A DNA stretch of 42,312 bases. It comes from VGBO01 sp964453335. GTDB taxonomy: Bacteria > Actinomycetota > Acidimicrobiia > Acidimicrobiales > CAIXPF01. Below, piece by piece: positions 7,954 through 14,134 of this stretch (position 1 is its first letter; each line of letters begins with the position of its first letter). The notes under the pieces were generated by a model. The model searched no databases and was not told the DNA's origin. It worked only from the letters and a program-made list of their open reading frames with translations. Location: positions 1-42,312 of the forward strand of contig CAYVOK010000022.1 of assembly GCA_964453335.1 (NCBI GenBank). Reading direction: 5' to 3'. A program made the position numbers and the translations under genes.

Positions 7954-8780
7954 AGGTCGGCGAAGCTCCCGAGTCGGAACCCGGAACGTTCCACGGCGGC
8001 CCGGGCGGCGGGGCTGCAGAGCGCGGCGAGCTCGTCGGGCCATGCGTAGCCCCAGCGGTACCGGCGTCGTTCGGGGTCGTCCGCCCGACCGGGGTGGCAG
8101 CCGATCTCGGCGCTGCGACCGCCGGGCCGGGCGAGCCGGTCGACGGCGTCGACGAGGGGTTCGACGAGGAGGGCGCCCGCCTCGTCGAGGCCGGCGAACC
8201 CGTCGGGTGTGCGCAGGCCCTCGGCGGCGGCGTTGCGGCGCAGGGTGGCGCTGAGGCGGCGCACGTACAGGCCGAGCGGGCTGCGTGCCGCCGAGGTCGG
8301 CACCCGCACGGCCCCGATGCCGTGCTCGGTGGCGAGGTCGAGGACGACCCGCTGCACGAGCGGCCAGAGGTGGAGGTGCTGGTGCGTGTCGAGGTGGGTG
8401 GGCGTGATCCCCGCGGCGGCGACGCGTTCGATCTGGGCGCTGAACTCGCGCCGGAGATCGTCGGGGTCGACCTGCCCGGCGGCGGCGCGCGGCAGGAAGT
8501 GGCGCCAGGACGGGCGCAGGTCGCCGCGGCGGTCGACGAGCGTCGGGACCTCACGGGCGCCGAGCAGGGGCGGGTCCTCGCCGACGACGGCGAGGTGGAC
8601 GCCCACACCGAGGTCGGGGGCGTCGCCGAGGCGGGCGACGGCGTCGCCGAACCCGGGTGCGACGGCGAGGAGGGATGCCGAGGTGACGATGCCGTCGCGG
8701 TGGGCGTCGACGATCCCGGCGGACGTGCCGGGGGTGAGGCCGAGGTCGTCTGCGTTGACGACGAGGACCGGTGCGCTCAC
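7950..8780 (-). CDS. ChbG/HpnK family (YdjC-like) deacetylase
   Basis: This 276-residue protein matches the YdjC/ChbG/HpnK family of metal-dependent carbohydrate deacetylases. The N-terminal VVNADDLGLTPG supplies the Asp pair (D11, D12). GVGVHL places a His at residue 62, and THLDTHQHLHLWP (129-139) gives the His cluster. A late GCHPG motif is also conserved. Known relatives remove N-acetyl from chitobiose (ChbG) or act in hopanoid biosynthesis (HpnK); no other hopanoid gene is seen here, so that role is not supported. It starts with GTG overlapping the glycosyltransferase stop (GTGA), and it ends in the same way over the methyltransferase start, so the three genes look translationally coupled. 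A role in trimming a sugar added by the GT2 enzyme is an inference. Confidence 0.85.
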   Translation of the reverse strand: MSAPVLVVNADDLGLTPGTSAGIVDAHRDGIVTSASLLAVAPGFGDAVARLGDAPDLGVGVHLAVVGEDPPLLGAREVPTLVDRRGDLRPSWRHFLPRAAAGQVDPDDLRREFSAQIERVAAAGITPTHLDTHQHLHLWPLVQRVVLDLATEHGIGAVRVPTSAARSPLGLYVRRLSATLRRNAAAEGLRTPDGFAGLDEAGALLVEPLVDAVDRLARPGGRSAEIGCHPGRADDPERRRYRWGYAWPDELAALCSPAARAAVERSGFRLGSFADL

Positions 8781-9526
8781 GTCCGCGTCCGGGTGAGGGG
8801 GCGGAGTTCGGGGTAGAGGGTGCGCAGTTCCGTGAGGATCGTGCGGATCACCCCGAAGGAGGAGAGGGTGGACACCCCGCGGGTGCGCGGGAAGTAGTCG
8901 ACGCCGAACTGGATGACGGTCGCCCCGGCCGCCTTGGCCCGGCAGAGCAGTTCGACGTCGATGAAGCTGCCCTCGCTCTGCAGCGGGGTCGACCGGAGTA
9001 CGTCGCGCCGCACGAGCTTGAACGCGAAGTTCACGTCGCGGAGCCGCAGCTTGAACAGCGTGTTGATCATCGTGTTGTAGGCGTAGCTGTACACGATGCG
9101 GCGCAGGCCCTCGCCGGTGCGGTCGTGGCGGTACGCGGACACGATGTCGGCCTCGTAGAGCCGCAGGAGCCGCATCGCCTTGACGACGTCGAGCAGGTCG
9201 AAGGGCAGGTCGGCGTCGGTGTAGAGGACGACGGACCCCTCGGCCGCGGCGAACCCGGTCTTGAGGGCGCCGCCGAGCTTGCGGTTGCGGTCGTGGTGGA
9301 CGACCCGGACCCGGGGGTCGGCGGCGGCGAGCTCGTCGAGGATCGCGCCGGTGCGGTCGGTGGAGCAGTCGTTCACGACCAGGATCTCGTAGTCCTCGAC
9401 CTCGTCACCCTCGAGGAGCGCCCGCCCGGCCTCGTGCGCGGCGGCGACGGTCCGTTCGATGATCGCCTCCTCGTTCCACGCCGGGAAGAAGAAGGTGAAG
9501 CTCGGAAAGCGTTCGGTCGGGGTCAT
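8777..9526 (-). CDS. Glycosyltransferase family 2 (dolichyl-phosphate-mannose synthase-like)
   Basis: This 249-residue soluble GT2 enzyme probably transfers a sugar from a nucleotide donor to a polyprenyl phosphate or similar acceptor. It has FFPAWNEE at 13-20, ILVVNDCSTDRTG (nucleotide binding), KLGGALKTGF, and the DxD metal site in YTDADLPFD (D104, D106). After that comes NFAFKLVRRD and SEGSFIDVELL, as in DPM1-type enzymes. There is no C-terminal membrane anchor. I chose ATG 9526, preceded by GGAGG 11 nt upstream; the frame stays open to 9595, but that would run through the promoter. It is the first gene of a minus-strand operon with the deacetylase, the fused methyltransferase and perhaps the F420-type enzyme. 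Confidence 0.88.
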   Translation of the reverse strand: MTPTERFPSFTFFFPAWNEEAIIERTVAAAHEAGRALLEGDEVEDYEILVVNDCSTDRTGAILDELAAADPRVRVVHHDRNRKLGGALKTGFAAAEGSVVLYTDADLPFDLLDVVKAMRLLRLYEADIVSAYRHDRTGEGLRRIVYSYAYNTMINTLFKLRLRDVNFAFKLVRRDVLRSTPLQSEGSFIDVELLCRAKAAGATVIQFGVDYFPRTRGVSTLSSFGVIRTILTELRTLYPELRPLTRTRT

Positions 9527-9553
9527 GTGGCGGCGGGCCTCCAGGGAATGCCA

Positions 9554-9559
9554 AGGGTA
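9554..9559 (-). promoter_or_regulatory. -10 box of the glycosyltransferase operon
   Basis: On the minus strand this reads TACCCT, 27 nt before the ATG at 9526. The predicted mRNA has a leader of about 20 nt containing GGAGG, so this gene would use a ribosome binding site. No clear -35 is visible. Confidence 0.35.
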
Positions 9560-9596
9560 CCGCCCTCCCGCCGCGCCCCGGCGCGTGCGCGGCACC

Positions 9597-9602
9597 TAAG
9601 GT
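9597..9602 (+). promoter_or_regulatory. -10 box of the CoA transferase gene
   Basis: TAAGGT ends one base before an in-frame GTG at 9603. A transcript from this box would start near 9609-9611, after that GTG, which supports the ATG at 9636 as the real start, preceded by a G-rich ribosome binding site. Confidence 0.35.
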
Positions 9603-9635
9603 GTGGCGCAGGTCACGTCACGGGGGGGGTGCGGC

Positions 9636-12089
9636 ATGCTGGACGGCATCAGGGTCGTGGATCTGACGGACGAGCGGGGCAACGTCGCCGCCCAGATCCT
9701 CGGGGGTCTCGGCGCCGAGGTCATCGCGGTCGAACCGCCGGGCGGGCAACGGGCCCGCACACTCGGCCCGTTCGCGGGCGACGTCGCCGATCCGGACCGG
9801 TCGCTCGTGCACTGGTCGATGAACCGCGGCAAGCGCAGCGTCGTGCTGGACCTCGCCGGCTCCGCCGACGACCGTGCCCGGTTCGTGGAACTGATCCGAG
9901 GTGCCGACGTGCTGTTCGAGACCGCCACGCCGGGCGAGCTCGAGGCCCTCGGGCTCGGGCGTGACGACCTCGCCGCCCTGAATCCGTCGCTCGTGCACGT
10001 GAGCATCACCCCGTTCGGGTCGACCGGTCCGAAGGCCGGGTGGTCGGCCCCCGACCTCGTCGCCCTCGCCGCCGGTGGACAGCTGCTGCTGTCGGGCGAC
10101 GCGGACCGACCGCCGGTGCGGTGCTCGGTGCCCCAGGCGTGGTTCCACGCGTCGGGTGACGCCGCCGACGCGGCCCTCGTTGCGTTGTTCGACCGGCAGC
10201 GGACTGGTGTCGGTCGGTGGGCGGACGTGTCCGCGCAGCAGTCGGTCATGCAGGCCACCCAGTCCCAGGTGCTGTCCCACGCCTACGGCACGACGATGGG
10301 GGCGCGCATCGGTGGCGGGATGCGCCTCGGGCCGATCGACGTGCGGCTCGTGTGGCCCTGCAGCGACGGCACCGTGTCGATCACGTTCCTGTTCGGCGCC
10401 GCGGTCGGCCCGTTCACCCGGCGTCTCTTCGAGTGGATCTTCGAGGAGGGGGGCTGCGACGAGGCGACCCGGGACAAGGACTGGATCATGTTCGGGACCC
10501 AGCTCCACACGGGCGAGGAGACGGTCGAGGAGTTCGACCGGCTGAAGTCGGTGCTCGCCGCGTTCTGCCTGACGAAGACGAAGCAGGAGCTCTTCGACGG
10601 GGCGATGTCCCGCAAGCTGCTCATCGCCCCGGCGTCGACCATCGCCGACGTGTACGGCTTCGAGCACTTCGAGGTCCGCGACTACTGGGACCGGGTCGCA
10701 CTGCCCCACAAGGAGGGCACGGCGCTGCTCCCCGGCCCGGTGATCTCGACGTCGTGGGGGCGTCCCGCCCCGCTCGGTGCCGCACCGGCGCTCGGTGCGG
10801 ACACCGACGCGGTGCTCGGGACCGCGGCGGAGCGACGTCCGGCCACCCCGGTCACCCCCGCCGCGGCCGACCGTGCGGCCGTCGGCGGTCGTCGCCCGCT
10901 CGAGGGGTTGCGGGTGCTCGACTTCATGTGGTCGCTGGCGGGCCCGTCGATCACCCGGGTGCTCGCCGACCACGGGGCGACGATCGTCCGGGTCGAGTCG
11001 TCGAACCGGATCGAGATGGGGCGGACGCTGAGCCCGTTCTGGCAGGACAAGCCCGACGCCGAGGGTTCGGGCGTGTACCTGAACGCGAACGCCGGGAAGC
11101 TCGGCATCTGCGTCGACCCGACGACGGAGGAGGGGCGTGGGGTCGTCGAGGACCTCGTCCGGTGGGCGGACGTCGTCGCCGAGGCGTACTCGCCGGGTGC
11201 GTTCGACCGCTGGGGCTTCACCTACGAGCGGCTCCGCGCGTTGAACCCGTCGGTGATCCTGCTGTCGTCGTCGCTGCTCGGGCAGACCGGCCCGCTCGCC
11301 TCCTACGCCGGGTTCGGCAACCTCGGGTCCGCGATGGCGGGGTTCTTCCACACGACCGGCTGGCCCGACCGGACCTGTGTCGGGCCGTACGGCGGGTACA
11401 CCGACTACCTGTCGCCGCGACTCGCCGTCGCCGGTCTGCTCGCCGCCCTGCACCGTCGGGCGCGCACCGGTGAGGGGGCACGTCTCGACTTCTCCCAGAC
11501 CGAGGGTGCGATGTGGGCGCTCGGTCCGGCGCTGATGGAGTACCAGGTGAACGGGCGGGTCTGGGAGCGTGACGGCAACGCCGACCGCAACCTGTGTCCG
11601 CACGTCGTGACGCCCGCCGCCGGCGACGACGCCTGGGTGGCGCTCGTGTGCGAGACCGACGCCGCGTGGCGGGCGTTGTGCGACCTCGCCGGGTTCGACG
11701 CCTCCTGGACGGCGCTGTCGACGGCGGAACGGCTCGCCCGTCGCAGCGAGATCGAGGCGGCGGTCGCTACGTGGTCGGTCGCCTTCGACGGTGACGATCT
11801 CGCCGCCCGCCTGCAGGCGGTCGGGGTGGCGGCGCACCGGGCGGTGAACTCCGACAGCCTCTGGGTCGACCCGCAGCTCGTCCACCGCGGCCACTGGGCG
11901 CACGTCGACCACGCCGTGCACGGTTCGATCCCCATCGAGGCGCCGCGGTTCGGCTTCGAGGGGGTGCCGCCCCGGCCCGCCGGAGCGGCGCCGGCGCTCG
12001 GCCAGCACGTCACCGAGGTGCTCGGCGGGATCCTCGGCTACGACGAGGACCGCATCGCCGACCTCGTCATCGCGGGCGCCCTCACCTGA
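9636..12089 (+). CDS. Two-domain CaiB/BaiF (family III) CoA transferase
   Basis: This 817-residue protein is a tandem of two family III CoA transferase domains (about 1-395 and 425-817). Such enzymes move CoA between acyl groups through an aspartyl-CoA intermediate. Each half begins with the typical LxGxRVxDLT/DF block and a GAxVIxVE strand. In domain 2 the expected catalytic Asp is present at residue 590 (GGYTDYLSPRLAV), 22 residues before RARTGEG. In domain 1 the equivalent position, also 22 residues before RQRTGVG, is Trp169 (PQAWFHASG), so that half is probably not catalytic. DMSP enzyme DddD is a known tandem of the same fold, but similarity to it cannot be judged here. The substrate is unknown. 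It is a single gene, divergent from the glycosyltransferase operon and convergent with the PIG-V-like gene. Confidence 0.9.
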   Translation: MLDGIRVVDLTDERGNVAAQILGGLGAEVIAVEPPGGQRARTLGPFAGDVADPDRSLVHWSMNRGKRSVVLDLAGSADDRARFVELIRGADVLFETATPGELEALGLGRDDLAALNPSLVHVSITPFGSTGPKAGWSAPDLVALAAGGQLLLSGDADRPPVRCSVPQAWFHASGDAADAALVALFDRQRTGVGRWADVSAQQSVMQATQSQVLSHAYGTTMGARIGGGMRLGPIDVRLVWPCSDGTVSITFLFGAAVGPFTRRLFEWIFEEGGCDEATRDKDWIMFGTQLHTGEETVEEFDRLKSVLAAFCLTKTKQELFDGAMSRKLLIAPASTIADVYGFEHFEVRDYWDRVALPHKEGTALLPGPVISTSWGRPAPLGAAPALGADTDAVLGTAAERRPATPVTPAAADRAAVGGRRPLEGLRVLDFMWSLAGPSITRVLADHGATIVRVESSNRIEMGRTLSPFWQDKPDAEGSGVYLNANAGKLGICVDPTTEEGRGVVEDLVRWADVVAEAYSPGAFDRWGFTYERLRALNPSVILLSSSLLGQTGPLASYAGFGNLGSAMAGFFHTTGWPDRTCVGPYGGYTDYLSPRLAVAGLLAALHRRARTGEGARLDFSQTEGAMWALGPALMEYQVNGRVWERDGNADRNLCPHVVTPAAGDDAWVALVCETDAAWRALCDLAGFDASWTALSTAERLARRSEIEAAVATWSVAFDGDDLAARLQAVGVAAHRAVNSDSLWVDPQLVHRGHWAHVDHAVHGSIPIEAPRFGFEGVPPRPAGAAPALGQHVTEVLGGILGYDEDRIADLVIAGALT

Positions 12090-12099
12090 GCGGCCGGGG

Positions 12100-13368
12100 T
12101 CACGCCACGTAGTGGCCCCGTGCGTAGAGGTGGCTCCAGATCCCGAGCAGGAGCGCGCTCACGACGAGCACGGTCCGTCGGGTGCGCGGGCTGCGCCCGG
12201 CGAGCCATTCGCCGGCGAGCGCGACGACGGGGAACGCGGCGAGCAGGTACCGGCCGGTGCCCTGGAAGTCCTTGCTGCCGATCACCGGCAGACCGAGCGC
12301 GACGGCCGTGTACACGCCCGGCCCCCATCCGAAGCGGCGGATGATCCGCGGCACCGTGAGGAGGGCACCGCACACGAGTGCCCCCTGCAGCAGACAGCCG
12401 AGGATGTAGCGCACGTGGTCGGTCGGTTCGAGGAGGATCAGCCCGCCGAGGTGGAGTTTGAGCAACGTCACCGGCCCGGACCGTTGCGCCCAGTACCGCT
12501 GCACGGTCGAGAACGCGAGCGGGTCGCCGAACCGCCACCACAGCCAGGCGCACCAGCCGACGAACCCGCCGGCGGCGAGCAGCACACCGGCGTCGACGGG
12601 CCGCAGGCGGCGCAGGTGCACGCCGACGGGGATGGTCACCACCGTGCCGGCGAGGCGGCCGATGCGGCCCGGTCGGTCGGCGAGGCGGCGGAGGGGTGCG
12701 CCGCTGCGGAACCGCAGGGCGTCGCGTCGTTCGAGCTGTGCGAGGAGCAGGCCCACGACGACGGCGAGCCCCACGGGGCGGGTCGCCGACGCGACGGCGC
12801 CGACGATGCCGGCGGCGAGCGGGCGGTTGCGGTCGACGAGCACGAACGCACCGACGGTGGCGGCGAGGAAGAGCGCGTCGGCGTAGACGGCGCCGACGAG
12901 GTACCAGGCGTAGGGCTGCAGCAGGAGGACGGCGAGGGCGGTCGTCTGCGCGGCGGGGGAGAGGCGGGACCGGGTCCAGGTGGCGACGAGCACGGTGGCG
13001 CACAGGCCACACACGAACGTGACGAGGATGCCGGCGAGTTCGACGCTGCCGACGTAGGGCGTGAGGTGACGCACGGCGATCGGGTAGGTCGGGAAGAACG
13101 CGACGCTCGCCTGACGACCGGGGGGCATCGAGTACCCGTTGATCGCGATCTCGAAGTACCACCCGGCATCGAAGTGCACCCACCCCCGGAGCAGGCCCGA
13201 TCCGGGGAACGTCGAGCGGACCGGGTCCTCGCCGTCGGCGGGGAACCACGTGCTCGACGCCCACACCCAGGCGACGAGCGTGCCGGCGAGGGCGACGAAC
13301 GCGGCCGCCGCCCGGCCGGGGCCGATCCCGCCGGGGGTGGCGCGTACGGTGGCGGGCGACGTGGTCAC
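12100..13368 (-). CDS. PIG-V-like integral membrane mannosyltransferase
   Basis: This 422-residue protein has an N-terminal membrane segment (about 21-40) followed by HFDAGWYFEIAINGY and ASVAFFPTYPIAVRHL, the signature of the PIG-V (GPI mannosyltransferase 2-like) family in actinobacteria. These enzymes use polyprenyl-phosphate mannose on the outer face of the membrane. Around ten hydrophobic segments follow, and the C-terminal SKDFQGTGRYLLAAFPVVAL loop is also typical. The reading frame is open to 13998, but I place the start at GTG 13368, which overlaps the stop of the upstream gene (GTGA) and precedes the first family block by about 60 residues. A link with the GT2 operon 2.6 kb away is possible but not shown. 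The sugar and acceptor are unknown. Confidence 0.82.
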   Translation of the reverse strand: MTTSPATVRATPGGIGPGRAAAAFVALAGTLVAWVWASSTWFPADGEDPVRSTFPGSGLLRGWVHFDAGWYFEIAINGYSMPPGRQASVAFFPTYPIAVRHLTPYVGSVELAGILVTFVCGLCATVLVATWTRSRLSPAAQTTALAVLLLQPYAWYLVGAVYADALFLAATVGAFVLVDRNRPLAAGIVGAVASATRPVGLAVVVGLLLAQLERRDALRFRSGAPLRRLADRPGRIGRLAGTVVTIPVGVHLRRLRPVDAGVLLAAGGFVGWCAWLWWRFGDPLAFSTVQRYWAQRSGPVTLLKLHLGGLILLEPTDHVRYILGCLLQGALVCGALLTVPRIIRRFGWGPGVYTAVALGLPVIGSKDFQGTGRYLLAAFPVVALAGEWLAGRSPRTRRTVLVVSALLLGIWSHLYARGHYVA

Positions 13369-13928
13369 GGGGTGCGCCGTCCTGCGTCGTAGCGGGCGGG
13401 GTCGGTCCACGCCCCCGTCGCCGCGTCGAAGTCGGCCGCCTCGGGGACCATCCAGGCCCGCACGCCGGCACGTGCCGCGGTCGACGAGATCCCGTCGAGT
13501 CCGTCGTCGACCGGCAGGGCGAACGCGGTGGGCACGGGGTGGTCGCCACGCGGGGCGACGAGTGGTCGGGGGAGTCGGGCGACGGCGTCGTCGCGGGCGG
13601 CGTCCGAGCCGCCGTAGAACACCGGGTCGTTGACCTGGGTCCACTTGTCCGCCCCCATGACGACGGCGTCGTAGCCGGCGGCGATGTCGACGAGCAGCTG
13701 CGCGTCCGTGACGAGGAGGCCGAGCCAGGGGCGGGCGGCGACGACGCGTTCGAGCACGGCGACGCGGTCGTCGAAGCTGGGTCGGTCGACGTCCTCCTTG
13801 CCGAGCGCCCGGCGGGAGAGGGCGAGGTCGACCCGGTCGAGTCCGGCGACGTCGAGGGCGGCGCGGGCGATCCGCAGGTGTGCCACCGTCGGCGGGTTGA
13901 ACGACCCGGGGTACACGGCGCGGCGCAT
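13365..13928 (-). CDS. NadD-like nucleotidyltransferase
   Basis: The 187-residue protein belongs to the cytidylyltransferase-like superfamily. The N-terminus reads RRAVYPGSFNPPTVAHL, a version of the nucleotide-binding GxFxPxHxGH motif, with TVAH instead of HxGH. The C-terminal GISSTAARAG matches the ISSTxxR motif. A central YDAVVMGADKW corresponds to the substrate-binding region of NadD. It is slightly short and diverged for a true nicotinate mononucleotide adenylyltransferase, so it may be a paralogue with another substrate. ATG 13928 was chosen over the adjacent GTG 13931 because a TACGCT box lies 8 nt before it. Its stop overlaps the start of the PIG-V-like gene, so the two are co-transcribed. 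It is divergent from the ilvBNC promoter. Confidence 0.7.
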   Translation of the reverse strand: MRRAVYPGSFNPPTVAHLRIARAALDVAGLDRVDLALSRRALGKEDVDRPSFDDRVAVLERVVAARPWLGLLVTDAQLLVDIAAGYDAVVMGADKWTQVNDPVFYGGSDAARDDAVARLPRPLVAPRGDHPVPTAFALPVDDGLDGISSTAARAGVRAWMVPEAADFDAATGAWTDPARYDAGRRTP

Positions 13929-13936
13929 CACGGCGG

Positions 13937-13942
13937 AGCGTA
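13937..13942 (-). promoter_or_regulatory. -10 box of the NadD-like gene, leaderless type
   Basis: On the minus strand TACGCT lies 8 nt before the ATG at 13928, with no ribosome binding site. It lies 24 bp from the ilvB -35 box on the other strand. Confidence 0.45.
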
Positions 13943-13965
13943 GCGGTGGTGACGGCCCCCGCCGC

Positions 13966-13995
13966 TTGACCGGTGTCGCCCCGTGGTCCTAGCCT
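13966..13995 (+). promoter_or_regulatory. Promoter of the ilvBNC leader and operon
   Basis: The -35 box TTGACC (13966-13971) is followed by an 18-nt spacer and the -10 box TAGCCT (13990-13995). Eight bases after the -10 box is the GTG of the leader peptide at 14004, so the transcript should begin at or next to that codon. The same spacing, N18 then N8 to the start codon, occurs at the leuB leader. Confidence 0.7.
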
Positions 13996-14003
13996 CACCC
14001 TTC

Positions 14004-14048
14004 GTGACGCACGTGGGCCGCTCGATCATCCTCGTAGTGAGCCCGTAG
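14004..14048 (+). CDS. ilvL: ilvB leader peptide (Ile-Ile-Leu-Val-Val), translational attenuator
   Basis: A 14-codon frame reads MTHVGRSIILVVSP followed by TAG. It contains five consecutive branched-chain residues, Ile-Ile-Leu-Val-Val (codons at 14025-14039), covering all three end products of the operon. One of the Val codons is GTA, which is very rare in this GC-rich DNA and would sharpen the response to charged tRNA. There is no ribosome binding site; the GTG sits 8 nt after the -10 box, so the leader is probably translated from a leaderless mRNA. A perfect terminator hairpin follows 28 nt after the stop. This is the classical plan of ilv attenuation known from enterobacteria and Corynebacterium ilvBNC. 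Function is inferred; the layout is seen directly. Confidence 0.8.
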   Translation: MTHVGRSIILVVSP

Positions 14049-14079
14049 CGCGCGTCCCGCCACCCGACGCCGCGCCACG
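14044..14079 (+). promoter_or_regulatory. Candidate antiterminator helix of the ilvB attenuator
   Basis: Bases 14048-14056 can pair with 14066-14075 (one bulged C at 14071). After one mismatch, 14044-14046 pairs with 14077-14079. This helix covers the leader stop codon and takes up the first three bases of the terminator left arm, so it could compete with the terminator. The overlap is short, so this is a candidate only. Confidence 0.35.
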
Positions 14080-14110
14080 ACCTCCCACCCGGGAGGTCGT
14101 TCCGGTTTTC
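14077..14110 (+). terminator. Attenuator terminator upstream of ilvB
   Basis: Left arm ACGACCTCCC (14077-14086), loop ACCC, right arm GGGAGGTCGT (14091-14100) form a perfect 10-bp stem. It is followed by TCCGGTTTTC with a short T-run. It lies between the leader peptide stop and the ilvB ribosome binding site, so it must be read through for ilvBNC to be expressed. Confidence 0.75.
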
Positions 14111-14134
14111 GACCCAGGATCAGAGGTATCGACG

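Noticed and set aside
9603..9635. GTG at 9603 as the start of the CoA transferase.
   Set aside because: It directly follows the TAAGGT -10 box, so it would lie before the transcript start. The ATG at 9636 has a G-rich ribosome binding site and begins the conserved MLDGIRVVDL.
13369..13998. N-terminal extension of the PIG-V-like frame on the minus strand.
   Set aside because: It lies entirely over the NadD-like gene and has Arg-rich shadow composition. The GTGA overlap at 13365-13368 gives a natural start.
14004..14134. A T-box riboswitch controlling ilvB.
   Set aside because: There is no T-box sequence and the leader is too short. A leader peptide with five branched-chain codons accounts for the terminator.
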